64,000 bases of DNA from Rosistilla oblonga (GTDB lineage: Bacteria; Planctomycetota; Planctomycetia; Pirellulales; Pirellulaceae): contig NZ_CP036292.1 of assembly GCF_007751715.1 (NCBI RefSeq), forward strand, positions 2,480,001 through 2,544,000, given 5' to 3'. A model generated the notes under the pieces. It saw nothing but the letters and a program-made list of their open reading frames with translations, was not told where the DNA came from and did not search any database. This document shows positions 17,401 through 26,097 of this stretch, piece by piece (position 1 is the stretch's first letter; each line of letters starts with the position of its first letter). The position numbers were made by a program, and so were the translations under genes.

Positions 17401-20400
17401 ACGACGTCCAACAAGGGACTTCGACGAATCTGGACGATCCCGGTATGCAGCATCGCACCGACGACACCGACCGCGGGCGTCTGCAGCGTTCTTGCTTGGT
17501 CGCCCGTTGCAGTGGGCTGAGCTAACACGATGGCAACCGCTTCTTCGCCGACAGCCTCCTTTAACAGTGTCACGTCGACGCGTTGCCGGTCCTCCTGTTG
17601 GGCGACCGACCAATCGCGAACGTTCGCTCCGTGAACCCCTTGGATTTGGAAGCCGCTTGGAACTTCCAGCGACAGTTCGCTGCGGCGGCTGCGCGGGAAG
17701 GAGAGTTTCAGTTGCCAAACAACGCGCAGCCCATCCTCCTGCACATCCATCACGGCGGCGGAACGAGCGGTCAAACTCTCGTCGACTTCTCCCAACGCGA
17801 CTTGAGGCCGCCACTGGATCGCGATCCGTCCGTCGGACTTCAGCGCCGCGACGATCGATTCGTCGGCAGCCTTGGTCTCATATTGTTCCCGATCGTTGAC
17901 GCCGGTCAAACGAACCTCGGTCCCCGCCGCGGGGACGACGACTTCCATCTGCGCCGCCGCGGCAACGGGGATTCGCCCCGCGGCAACACGCCAGCCTCCC
18001 GTTCGCTGCAGGTTCAAGCGAACCGCAAATTCAAAAGTGTGTCGTCCCTTGCCTTCGATTTCGAGCGTCATCAGAGAACGGTCCGGGACTGCTCGCCCGG
18101 CCGCTGGGACCGCCTGCTGTGGCACCTGTTTAGCGTTAGTCTCTGCCGTTGGTTTTGCAGCGACCAACCGCATCCGCGCCGGCTTGCCGTCCAATTGAGC
18201 TTGCTCAAAAACGACCCCTTCGATCGGCAATGGAACCGTCACCGATCGATCGCTGAACAGATCGATCAGCATATCCCCGCGCAGCATCAGGAAACCGTCG
18301 CCATCGAGCCGCGTTTGGTACTTCGCTCCGGCAAGAGCATATTCGGCAGCGACCTGCGGCTTGTCGATCGCTTTGTCGGGGAACGCCTGATTCCACAATT
18401 GCACATACGTCTTGTAAGGAACCAACACTTTTTCGGCTTGCCGAAAACCATCCGCTCCCGCGTCGGCCTGGTAGGGAACGATCACCGCTCCCTCGGGTAA
18501 AGTGATCGGACGCTCATCGGCTAGCATCGACGCCAGCTTTTCCAAATCAATCGCGTTGGGCAAATCCAATTTAGGATCGGCTTGAGCTGATGCGGTGGAA
18601 CTGTTGCTCAACAGAAGCCCAATCGCCAACAGGCAGGCCGCGACGACGGGGCCCTTCACGACGCAGCGGCCCCAGCGGAAACAGGCGATGCCGAGGTAGA
18701 AGAGTCCCAGCAGGAAAGCGGTTTGGCAGGCCATCGTCGCCGGACGCGAGAGTTCCCGTTCCAACCCAGTCGCCACGGGGATCAGGTTCGCAAAAAAGAG
18801 GACTCCCAACACATAGCAGAAGTGGACAAACCAACTGCGTCCGGTCAACAACAATCCGCCCAACCCGACCAGGATCATCGTCGCCAGCCCCAACAGATAC
18901 AAGCGATGCGAATCGACGATCGTCGCATCGACCTGCGGCGCCGCTCCGAGACTGGTCAATGTCACCCGCTGCCCCGTCGTCGGCCGATCGACTTCGATTT
19001 CCAAACTCCCCACACCCTCCAACGCCCACGCGATCTGCGGTCGCTTCGCTGCTGCCGGAGTTCGCATCGCTTGTTGCATCGGAGCACCGGCGGCGGCAGG
19101 TGCGTTGTCAAACAGATCCGCTGCCGCGTCGGAATCGATCTCCATGGCTGCCTTCATTTCAACGCCTGGGTCGACTTCGATCTCATCCATGGCCAACGCG
19201 ACCTCTCCCGGCGCAGCTGTCGCATCCGCGAGATGCGAAAACCCGCGACTCGCCACCGCCCGCGAAGCCGGAAGAATCGACAGGGCGTTGCGAAGTGGGA
19301 GCGGCTGGTTGGCCGCTGTCCCGCTGCGCACCGTCCCCGCTTCGTCGGCGATGACATAGCCGGCTGGCAGTTCGAGATGCCACTTCAAGTCGGCGACGGG
19401 AACCTCTCCTGCTCGGCCCCCCGAATCGTCGCGTAGATACAACCGCGGCGCATCGCTTTGAAAGCGACCGTACGCGCCGGTCGGATGAATCGGCGTCGCA
19501 TAAACGACCTGCAAATCGCGGATCGCCCGCGCGTCGCCCTCGGGCAGACCGATCAACAGGCTAGTTCCCTGCTTCTGCGGCTTCGCCGATTTCCCGTCGA
19601 CACGGACCGACCACAGCGTGGCTCCCGTCGGAAGAACCGCCTCCAAATACGAGGCCTTCGTTCGCAGATGGTATCGCGCCGCTGTTTGGCTGCTGCCGTG
19701 CGTTCCGACTAGCGTCACCAGCTCTGCCCGCTGAACGATCACCGGTGGCAAGCCATAACCATCGCGACGGAAGACATCGACGGCGATCTTGCCCGGATCG
19801 CCCAAGAAACCAAACGCTCCCAGCAAGCGGCGTCCAACCAGGTAATCCGCTCCCGCCAATTTGCCGACATCGACAGGCCGTGCTTCGCCTGGATCGATCT
19901 GCACGTCCAGTTCGCCATGCCCTTCGACCGCCACTAGCGCCGTCTGGAATCGCACGCCGTCGGCGCGTGGAATCGGCAAGACCAATCCCTTCGGCTGATC
20001 GTCGGCCAAGCGATCTTGAAAGTCGATGATCAATCGACAGACGCCAACCGTTGGGGCGGCCAAGCGCGCCGTCCACAATCGACCGTTCTCCGACAGTTCG
20101 CTCGAAAACTCTTTCACCACCGCCCCGTGGCTGCCTCGGATGTTCAACGTCTCGGGAGCCTCCGCCGGCAGGAAAAACGAAAGCGATCGAGCGCCCGCCT
20201 GCGTCACGTCGTAGACGATCTCGCTGTGCGTGAAGATCCCGTCGGGCTGGACTTTGAAAAACGTAAAGCTCTCCGCCGTGATGCTCGGTTGCAGACGATC
20301 GACCGCCAATTTTGCCGACCACTGCGGTTGATCAAACTCAAAAGCGAGATCGCTCTGCACATCGTTCAGCCCAAAGGCTCCCTTCTGCTTGTCGTCCAGC

Positions 20401-22148
20401 GGAACCAGTTGCTCCAAGGCATCGGGTTGGACCGTCATGTCGTCGATCGCTCGAACCGCGATCGCACCAATCGACGACGCGACATCGATCAATTGGAATC
20501 GAGGGAATTCGACCGACGTCGACTGCCACGGGTCGAGCCACTTGTCGGGCGTGCGGACCGCGCGGAACCGGATCTCCGAACGCTCGCCCGATGCGATCCC
20601 GTGCTCCAGTTGCACGCGAACGACTTGTCCGGTCGCGTCCTGTTCCGATTCGAGCGGTTCGAATTCCAGCGGCTGCTGCGCCGCGTCGGTGACTTCAGTG
20701 ACATGCCATTGCGGCGGCACGCGGAAGCGAACTTGAAACAGCTTTTCCTGCGTCGGTGAGACGGAAAACTGGCCGCGAATCGCATGGCGTTGCTGGCTGA
20801 GCGTTAGCAACAGATTGGTGCTCGCCTTCACCGTCGCCGGCGGCCGCCGAAACGCGGCGGTTAATCCGTATTCACGCTGCGCCGCGTAAAACGCGGCGAC
20901 GGGGCGGATCAGCGGCGCCCCCGGTTCGGCTTCGAAGACACTGGGCGGAATCGCCGCGGTGATCACAGCGGTATCGATTGGGATCAGTCCTTCGGGCTGC
21001 AGACTCTGCAGATCCAAACGTCCATCCAACAGGACGCCCACCACCGACGCGACGCCGGCGACATCGATCGGGACCAATTGCGGTGCGGTCCATTGCGTTC
21101 CGTCGGGATCGATCGGATCGCCTGTCGATTTCTCCGCGGTGATGCTGAAGACCTCGGTTCCACGAGCGGATTGTCGCAGCGAGACGATCAAAACCGCCTC
21201 GCCTTCGTGTTCGCCGATTTCAAATTTACTCATCAACGGCGAATCGACATGTGTCACGTCGAACCCTGCGGGCATCGCAAATCGAAACTCCGTCGCCCCA
21301 CCATGCAATACTTCCATCGACACCGTCGCGTGCAAACGCTGGTAGCTTTCGGTCACCTCCGCAACCAAGACGCTTCGCGCCACGACAACGCTCTGCTGAC
21401 GCATCTGCCGATTTCCGATCCCCATCGCCAGCTGGTTGATCCCCGGCGAGATCAACAACTGCAGCCGCGATCGATCGGCATCCGCATCGTAGCTTTGACT
21501 GACGACCTGCGTCGAATCAGCCATCTGGATATTGCCTGGGCCCGACAAATAGAAGGAGGTCGCCGGCGGCGTCGGCAGCTGTAGCGTGAATGTTTGCTGA
21601 GTTGTGGTGTTGTTGAGTGCGGCGACCAAGCGGAGCTTCAGCGTATGCCGCCCGATCCCTTCGACAAACAGCGACGGATCGCCCGACTCTCCCGTGCCGA
21701 TCGCAGCCGGTCGACCATCTAAGTTCGCATCCAGTACACCGATCCGTGCCAGCGAGAGCGGAACGACTTGCAGCCCCGCCCGCAAGACATCGATCTCGAT
21801 CGCTGCGTCGATCATCACGCGACCGGTCTCGACAGTCGCTTCGTAAGTCGCCGACAAGACAGTCGCCGCGGTGGGCGTCTGCGCCAGCGGCGTCTGTTTC
21901 GCTTGGGCGATTAGATCATCGTACTGTTGCCGCGTCAGGAAGACGTGGTTGGTGTTGCTCTCCAACAGCACGTTCAGATCTTCAAAAGGGACAAAGATCT
22001 CCCGAATCGGCGTCTCCGAATCGACGTCCGTTTTGGGCGGTTCGGCGGCAACGGTCGCTCCCATCCCCAACATCAGGATCGGAGCTAGGACAACAAGCCG
22101 GGCGATTCGGCGGCAAAAGACCGGGTTGATCGATAAGTAAAGATTCAT
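14403..22148 (-). CDS. Giant envelope protein, two modules fused, 2581 residues
   Basis: The start is the ATG at 22148, overlapping the stop of the upstream gene (ATGA), with a strong GGGAGG 7 bp before it. A signal peptide spans residues 1-35 (to TVAAEPP). Module 1 is at about 47-215: IFVPFEDL and, 18 residues on, VFLTRQQYDDL, then VVPLSLARIGVLDANLDGRPA and VEGIGRHTL. After about 850 residues of beta-sandwich-like repeats (motif LP-GA-LWSV-VDGK--KP) there are several membrane helices at about 1085-1160. Then comes a second signal-like stretch, CLLAIGLLLSNSSTASAQA (to about 1186), and module 2 (VIVPYQ, VLVPYKTYVQLW, VPLPIEGVVFEQAQLDGKPA, IEGKGRHTF). Near the C-terminus are a coiled coil, a Gly/Pro/Ser/Gln-rich linker and one last helix with an Arg-rich tail. 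I know no named family. It looks like a fusion of two paralogous membrane-anchored proteins. Function unknown. Confidence 0.8.
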   Translation of the reverse strand: MNLYLSINPVFCRRIARLVVLAPILMLGMGATVAAEPPKTDVDSETPIREIFVPFEDLNVLLESNTNHVFLTRQQYDDLIAQAKQTPLAQTPTAATVLSATYEATVETGRVMIDAAIEIDVLRAGLQVVPLSLARIGVLDANLDGRPAAIGTGESGDPSLFVEGIGRHTLKLRLVAALNNTTTQQTFTLQLPTPPATSFYLSGPGNIQMADSTQVVSQSYDADADRSRLQLLISPGINQLAMGIGNRQMRQQSVVVARSVLVAEVTESYQRLHATVSMEVLHGGATEFRFAMPAGFDVTHVDSPLMSKFEIGEHEGEAVLIVSLRQSARGTEVFSITAEKSTGDPIDPDGTQWTAPQLVPIDVAGVASVVGVLLDGRLDLQSLQPEGLIPIDTAVITAAIPPSVFEAEPGAPLIRPVAAFYAAQREYGLTAAFRRPPATVKASTNLLLTLSQQRHAIRGQFSVSPTQEKLFQVRFRVPPQWHVTEVTDAAQQPLEFEPLESEQDATGQVVRVQLEHGIASGERSEIRFRAVRTPDKWLDPWQSTSVEFPRFQLIDVASSIGAIAVRAIDDMTVQPDALEQLVPLDDKQKGAFGLNDVQSDLAFEFDQPQWSAKLAVDRLQPSITAESFTFFKVQPDGIFTHSEIVYDVTQAGARSLSFFLPAEAPETLNIRGSHGAVVKEFSSELSENGRLWTARLAAPTVGVCRLIIDFQDRLADDQPKGLVLPIPRADGVRFQTALVAVEGHGELDVQIDPGEARPVDVGKLAGADYLVGRRLLGAFGFLGDPGKIAVDVFRRDGYGLPPVIVQRAELVTLVGTHGSSQTAARYHLRTKASYLEAVLPTGATLWSVRVDGKSAKPQKQGTSLLIGLPEGDARAIRDLQVVYATPIHPTGAYGRFQSDAPRLYLRDDSGGRAGEVPVADLKWHLELPAGYVIADEAGTVRSGTAANQPLPLRNALSILPASRAVASRGFSHLADATAAPGEVALAMDEIEVDPGVEMKAAMEIDSDAAADLFDNAPAAAGAPMQQAMRTPAAAKRPQIAWALEGVGSLEIEVDRPTTGQRVTLTSLGAAPQVDATIVDSHRLYLLGLATMILVGLGGLLLTGRSWFVHFCYVLGVLFFANLIPVATGLERELSRPATMACQTAFLLGLFYLGIACFRWGRCVVKGPVVAACLLAIGLLLSNSSTASAQADPKLDLPNAIDLEKLASMLADERPITLPEGAVIVPYQADAGADGFRQAEKVLVPYKTYVQLWNQAFPDKAIDKPQVAAEYALAGAKYQTRLDGDGFLMLRGDMLIDLFSDRSVTVPLPIEGVVFEQAQLDGKPARMRLVAAKPTAETNAKQVPQQAVPAAGRAVPDRSLMTLEIEGKGRHTFEFAVRLNLQRTGGWRVAAGRIPVAAAAQMEVVVPAAGTEVRLTGVNDREQYETKAADESIVAALKSDGRIAIQWRPQVALGEVDESLTARSAAVMDVQEDGLRVVWQLKLSFPRSRRSELSLEVPSGFQIQGVHGANVRDWSVAQQEDRQRVDVTLLKEAVGEEAVAIVLAQPTATGDQARTLQTPAVGVVGAMLHTGIVQIRRSPLLDVVAEETVGLARTDIDAKQIAALLKVAHYDESPLGIRPFQAYRFNATPFTLSLTAAPIEARCAATLQTILRITERKADVECRIGMQVHDSPTHQLRLRLPADFVIDDVSAPCDYQWSTSAIDGDPQHRRMSIFLAEGLEGDFAVVIRGGSSRDDPQQDVALPAIQVLDVQRQQGEIAIQIDPAYSAVAADLQNCNATLRGNVNEWLQADQRRATTLAIAYRQPEYSGTIRVTPQQAIVKGRTFTNVRVTQRAIEELIVIALDVSRAGIREYSFLLPARLADATIQQASLRRKTIAAVPERPEYVRVTIQLQDDLMGQVRALVRQTRLLDDAPQTIPIPILETGQTIGRFVTLENDGRDEVVIDEPIGLEPLGRLHSQRRVLAEVLGASLGDAFVVNEAAPAPQLGFRTNQRAEVRTAGASIGKAETVLVVDDAGTYRAAVEYRINNDTEQFLEIELPRDARLWTASVAGEPVKPTLVPGGSSQQSVRIPLVKTAEGDTDYGVVLKYGGAIDLNGLRSRVEFPLVHTTNIHVEISQVRLLLPKSHRWYGFDGTMQRVDNEGDYRALDLKHLTQQFRMLSSALSSKNEYSKVRAETNLKKLGRIVEAHQNDYAEFYQQSEAVQKELDLNTITQQQAAEQVVENRRKADQMLSVGNSDQLQSYFDRGSNSRSRRVVDELGEFGNFSASRAGAAGNETKERQLQTFNRDWFAQNGLAMPQEPIAGKDSKSKGAKQTPRLQTDPRSQRKGEANRSADKSALPALRFDDAQPTTPRPAAQVRGGMRDDVSRYSQQLQREQSPSPSTASPQRSISPNGGAMGGGGYEYEAMPADRALRESPDREPFRGQPGPFGDATDPFAAGPNAPAAAAQPSTSANQDFGRRPATPGMEMGMGMADESRTERLSEAGEGFERGMQLGDQINLPPATGAIASNVYLASLETELPLERGGQEYFFSAPRGEIEITAQAIPSSSLRRGVRLAAMGVLFGGFLIATTLVRRRHARRPQAA
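15127..15167. repeat. REP-like hairpin inside the coding region of the giant protein
   Basis: Perfect 10-bp arms GTAGTGCCGA / TCGGCACTAC (15140-15149 and 15154-15163) flank a TTTG loop. An outer 8-bp pair, AATCGTAG (15127-15134) and CTACGATT (15160-15167), nests around them. It sits in the low-complexity linker, is read through in frame, and encodes part of the segment NRSADKSALPALRFDD. Perfect symmetry is not needed by the protein, so it looks like a mobile palindromic element captured in a tolerant linker. Confidence 0.55.
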
Positions 22149-25100
22149 TGGGCACCTCCCGCGCGGCGTTGGCTCCAACCAAACAAGCCTCCTTGTCCAA
22201 ACAGCCCGCTCGCTTTTGTCGATTCGGTCGCCGACATCGCAATCGTCGGTTGGGGCGTTCCGGTCGGCGGCGTTCCCGAGGAATCCGGCGACTGCGGCGG
22301 ACGCGGTGCTTGTTTATCGGGGGGCGGCGATTGCCCACCGACCGGACCGCGGAACCAACGCATCAATCCCATCAGAATCCAAACGGCCAACACGAGAAAC
22401 AGCGCCAGGAATAGGACGCTGTCGAACAACTGCAGCGACAGCGAGGGGAGAAATACGCTGCTGAAGACCAAGCCGAACAGCACGATGCCGACGGCAAACA
22501 ACCGCACCGTCATCGATTGCGTGACCAGGATCACTCCCGGCACCGCGATCAACAGGAAGATCGCCGCATCGAGCATATCTTTGGAGATCGATGTCACACG
22601 CAACGCACTCGCTTCCCCTTGCGGCGGCCCGGCGGTGCTGAACGTGTACAGCAGACCTTGGGTTTGGAAGTCGCTGGTCGGTGAACTGGCCATCGCAATC
22701 CCATCGGTCACCCAGGCGACAAGTTCGTTGTCGTTTGGATTGTTGTAGCGGTAACCGGCCAGCTGGCGACGCCACCGTTCTTCCAGATCGTTGTCCCACG
22801 GACCGCCCGTCCCCACAACGGCTTGATCCTTCGGCAGATAGACGCACAGATAAACCTTCTGAACTGCCGGATCGTTGGGGAATTCGGGCAGGGGCAGGTG
22901 GCGTTGATCGCTGGCGATTGCATAGCGCAGCTCCAACACAAACGCCTGATCGGGCGATTGATCGGCCAGCGGGATGTAATATTCCCCGGCGTCCCCCCGT
23001 TCCAACGGAACTGGGCGGCCATCAATTCGCAGTGGGTTTTGGTTGAAGCCTTTGCCCGGATCAAACTCCGCCGGCAGCTTGACCTCCAACCGCTGACGGG
23101 CACTTCGCATCCGATACAACGCTTGCACCGACGTCTGACGATCGGCACCGACCACCATCCGCAGCACCGCCCGTTCGATGCTTGTGTGTTTGACGTCTTC
23201 CAGCTCATACCGCGTCGCCGTGATCGTCAGCTTCCAGTCGTCGTGGAATTCGAACGCCCGCGCCGCCCCGGGAACGCGGATCGAATCGATCAGATCGGTC
23301 TGCGGATCGATCGGTCGCAGCCCAACCAATTCCCCTTTGGGCCGCACGTCCAACGTCTCCGCTTTTCCGATTACGATCTGTCCCCACGCGCGATCGATTC
23401 CCGCCGGACGCAGCCACGGCAGCGCAACGTCTTTGCTCTGACCAACGCCCAGTCCCGCAAGCTTCTGTTCCCAGTTCAGTCGAATCTCGCGACGCCCCAA
23501 CAGCTCCGTTTCACCGCTGAATTGCCACGCTTGGTAACCCTCAGGCACATCGTCCGGCTGAGGTTGGATGACCACATCCTGCACGCCTCCGGTCGTGTTG
23601 CGAATCTGGCTCGCAATCGCTGTGGGAACGTCGATCCGCAGCGACTTCACGCCGCTATAAAGGATGTCGAACAGGAACCGGGCCTTGTATTGGACGGCTC
23701 CCGCGGTGACGTCGGTTTCCAACAGTTGACGGACCATGATCTGCGGCTTGCGTCGCTGAGTTGCCAGTTCCAGTGCAACGTCTTGCTGTGCGTAGGCGTA
23801 CGCGAGGATCGGCCGCGCCGCAGGAAAGCGGCTCGCATGACTGACCGGCATCCCCACGCTGGCATCCCGCAGCGCGATCGGTTGCAGCCCCGTCGCCGTC
23901 GGATTGGTTCGCAAGCTTTCGGGTGCGTAGACGATCCATTTGCCGGTGACCATTTCGACGCTGTCGCGAGCGACGCGCGGCAGCGGAATTTGCAGGTCGG
24001 ATGCTTCGCCGGTGGGGGCTCGCAGATTGGGATCGTCCATTCGCCGCTGCATCTCGATCGTCAGGCAGACGTCGCCGATCGCTTTGGCCGATAGGTTCAC
24101 GATCAAGCGACCTTCTCGATCGCTGCTGAAGTGGTGCGTGTCGTATTGAGCGGCGGTTGCATCGCCAGCGGCCAGCCCGCGGACCGATCGGATTTCGTAG
24201 TCGGTCGGGACGTCGAACGCCAATTGAAACAGACCCGAGCGGCGGATGTTGTATCGCGCGGTCAACGCCAACGTGATCTGTTCGGGCTCGATAAAGGATT
24301 CCACCCACTGCGTCGCTTGGATCTGCGGTTGAACCTTCTGCAGTTGCAGTGTCAACGTCGTCGGCAGCGAGGAGAATCGATAGGCGAAATCCCAGCGGCC
24401 TTGCTTTAGTTCGGCTGGCAATTCGGCGGCGTCGATCTGCAGCAATCCCGTTCGCGTCGTCACCTCGCCTCGCAGCGATTCCGCCAACCGGACGACGACT
24501 TGGCCGTGTTGGCGGCCGACGCCCAGAGCTCGCACCAGCGGCGCCTGCAGCTGTGATTGCTCGGCATCTTGGTTACTAAACCGCTCGAGTTCGACCAACA
24601 CCGTTTGGCTCCCTTTGGCCGGCTGGAACAACTGGACCGAAATCTGTTGCACCTCGCCGTCCGCTTCGACTTGCCAGCCGCGAACGTTGGCATCCAACAC
24701 GCCAGTCACTTTGTAGCTTTTGGGAACCTCGATTTGCAGCTCCGCCAGTTCGGCGCGGCTGATCGAATATTGCAACCAAGTGCTCGCCCGCACGATCCCT
24801 TCTTCGATCGTTAGCTGCTGCCGCGATTGAGCTGTCGCCAAGGCAGCCATCCCGCTGGCTCCTTCGCTGCGCGGCGTCCAGTCGATGCGGACCGTGGGGG
24901 CAGCGCCGACAAAAGCCAGCACCACCGTCTCGTCGTCCGTTGGCTGATTTTCTGCGTCATCGTCGTCGGTGTTCGCAGCGTCGTCATCGGAGACCGCATC
25001 GCTCGGCCGGCGCGTCTCTTCGGTGGCGGCGATCATCGGATGGATGTTCACTTTGACACCGGCCTGCGGGACGCGGATCCGCCACTGGTTCACCGGTGCT

Positions 25101-25783
25101 TGCGGGGCGAGGAATTCGACCGAATTGCGACCTGGCGATTTGGTAAATGCTTTGGCGTAGGTGATCTCTGCCGTGACGCGGTCGGCCGATTTCCCCGACT
25201 TTTCGATCAGCAGCTTGTAGCCGCCGTCGCTGGGCATGATTCGCGCCGGATCGTCGCCGACTTTCGCCGCTAGGATCGCCGCGTCTCCCAATCGCAGCGG
25301 GATCTCGTGCCAGCCTTTGCCGAGCAGTTCGATCTGCATCGTCGCCGTGACTCGCACGACATCCTTTTCGACTTCCGCTTCGCTGTTGATCTCACTTATC
25401 AGCGCGTCGACCGGCGGCTTGGGATCGTCGGGCTGGCGATGCGTCGCCGCGCGGGCTCGCCGCCACAGCGATTGGAATTGCTCGTAGGGAATGAAGACGC
25501 CACGTCCCTCTTTTTCAAAGATCCCACGAATCTTTGAATACGGAATGTAGATCGTCTGCTCACGCAGCGGTGCTTCCGCTTCCGATTCGGCTCCGTCGCC
25601 AACATCCGCCGAATCGGCGGCGTCATCTGATTCGGCAGCTTCCGTTTCCGCTGATGCTTCGTCCTGTTCGGCTTGCGGCTGCGAGGTTTCGCTCGGCTCC
25701 TGAGGACTCGCCCAGATCGGGCTCGGAGCGGAACAGAAAACGGCCGCTAAGCAGAGCAGCGGAAGCATCGGAGCTCGCAACAT
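22145..25783 (-). CDS. Large envelope protein, paralogue of the giant downstream protein, 1212 residues
   Basis: I start at the ATG at 25783 because it begins a signal peptide (LRAPMLPLLCLAAVFCS, cleavage about residue 25); the open frame reaches 25855 without adding a domain. An acidic Glu/Asp/Ala linker (about 28-72) is followed by the shared module: IYIPYSKIRGIF (P81), then 18 residues on VFIPYEQFQSLW (P99), then IPLRLGDAAILAAKVGDDPA and LLIEK. A long ectodomain of beta-sandwich-like repeats (for example SGLFQLAFDVPTDYEIRSV and SGVKSLRIDVPTAIASQI) leads to about three membrane helices at 1072-1140 and a Pro/Gln-rich tail. The stop overlaps the next start by 4 bp, so the two proteins are made together. 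It is presumably anchored in a membrane with its bulk outside the cytoplasm. Function unknown. Confidence 0.82.
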   Translation of the reverse strand: MLRAPMLPLLCLAAVFCSAPSPIWASPQEPSETSQPQAEQDEASAETEAAESDDAADSADVGDGAESEAEAPLREQTIYIPYSKIRGIFEKEGRGVFIPYEQFQSLWRRARAATHRQPDDPKPPVDALISEINSEAEVEKDVVRVTATMQIELLGKGWHEIPLRLGDAAILAAKVGDDPARIMPSDGGYKLLIEKSGKSADRVTAEITYAKAFTKSPGRNSVEFLAPQAPVNQWRIRVPQAGVKVNIHPMIAATEETRRPSDAVSDDDAANTDDDDAENQPTDDETVVLAFVGAAPTVRIDWTPRSEGASGMAALATAQSRQQLTIEEGIVRASTWLQYSISRAELAELQIEVPKSYKVTGVLDANVRGWQVEADGEVQQISVQLFQPAKGSQTVLVELERFSNQDAEQSQLQAPLVRALGVGRQHGQVVVRLAESLRGEVTTRTGLLQIDAAELPAELKQGRWDFAYRFSSLPTTLTLQLQKVQPQIQATQWVESFIEPEQITLALTARYNIRRSGLFQLAFDVPTDYEIRSVRGLAAGDATAAQYDTHHFSSDREGRLIVNLSAKAIGDVCLTIEMQRRMDDPNLRAPTGEASDLQIPLPRVARDSVEMVTGKWIVYAPESLRTNPTATGLQPIALRDASVGMPVSHASRFPAARPILAYAYAQQDVALELATQRRKPQIMVRQLLETDVTAGAVQYKARFLFDILYSGVKSLRIDVPTAIASQIRNTTGGVQDVVIQPQPDDVPEGYQAWQFSGETELLGRREIRLNWEQKLAGLGVGQSKDVALPWLRPAGIDRAWGQIVIGKAETLDVRPKGELVGLRPIDPQTDLIDSIRVPGAARAFEFHDDWKLTITATRYELEDVKHTSIERAVLRMVVGADRQTSVQALYRMRSARQRLEVKLPAEFDPGKGFNQNPLRIDGRPVPLERGDAGEYYIPLADQSPDQAFVLELRYAIASDQRHLPLPEFPNDPAVQKVYLCVYLPKDQAVVGTGGPWDNDLEERWRRQLAGYRYNNPNDNELVAWVTDGIAMASSPTSDFQTQGLLYTFSTAGPPQGEASALRVTSISKDMLDAAIFLLIAVPGVILVTQSMTVRLFAVGIVLFGLVFSSVFLPSLSLQLFDSVLFLALFLVLAVWILMGLMRWFRGPVGGQSPPPDKQAPRPPQSPDSSGTPPTGTPQPTIAMSATESTKASGLFGQGGLFGWSQRRAGGAQ
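22155..22160 (-). promoter_or_regulatory. Strong Shine-Dalgarno deciding the start of the 2581-residue protein
   Basis: GGGAGG on the minus strand lies inside the last codons of the upstream gene, 6 bp before the ATG at 22148. The frame could also begin 10 codons earlier (22178), but only the 22148 start has this site and the ATGA overlap. Confidence 0.75.
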
Positions 25784-26097
25784 CGTTGGATCGCCTTGCG
25801 CAGAGATGAGAGATTTGCCTGAGCGCCCGCGAGAACCGGGGCAATATACGAGCATAGACGATCGCGCGAAGCGATCAGTTCTCAGAAAATATAAAAAGGT
25901 TGTAAAGCTTTGGGCGGTGCGAAGGACGCCGGTACTTTTGAGTGTTTTTTCGTCGGCTGGTACCTTCTATTGAAACGCTGCTTCGCCCTGAATGGAGACT
26001 TACGCGAGTTGGCATTCGGCATGCGACTGCGCTAGGATATTCAACTTCGGAAACCATCCACGATCGTTGACGACTCAAAAGGGTGAAGCATCAGGCG
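25784..26097. other. Divergent intergenic region
   Basis: It separates the giant-protein operon (leftward) from the DUF4256 gene (rightward). An inverted repeat GATCGC-GCGAA-GCGATC at 25860-25876 would lie in the leader of the leftward transcript. An A/T-rich patch at 25880-25905 (TATATT on the minus strand) could be a -10 element, but I found no matching -35. AAAAGGG at about 26077 is the likely ribosome-binding site of the rightward gene. No gene seen. Confidence 0.45.
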
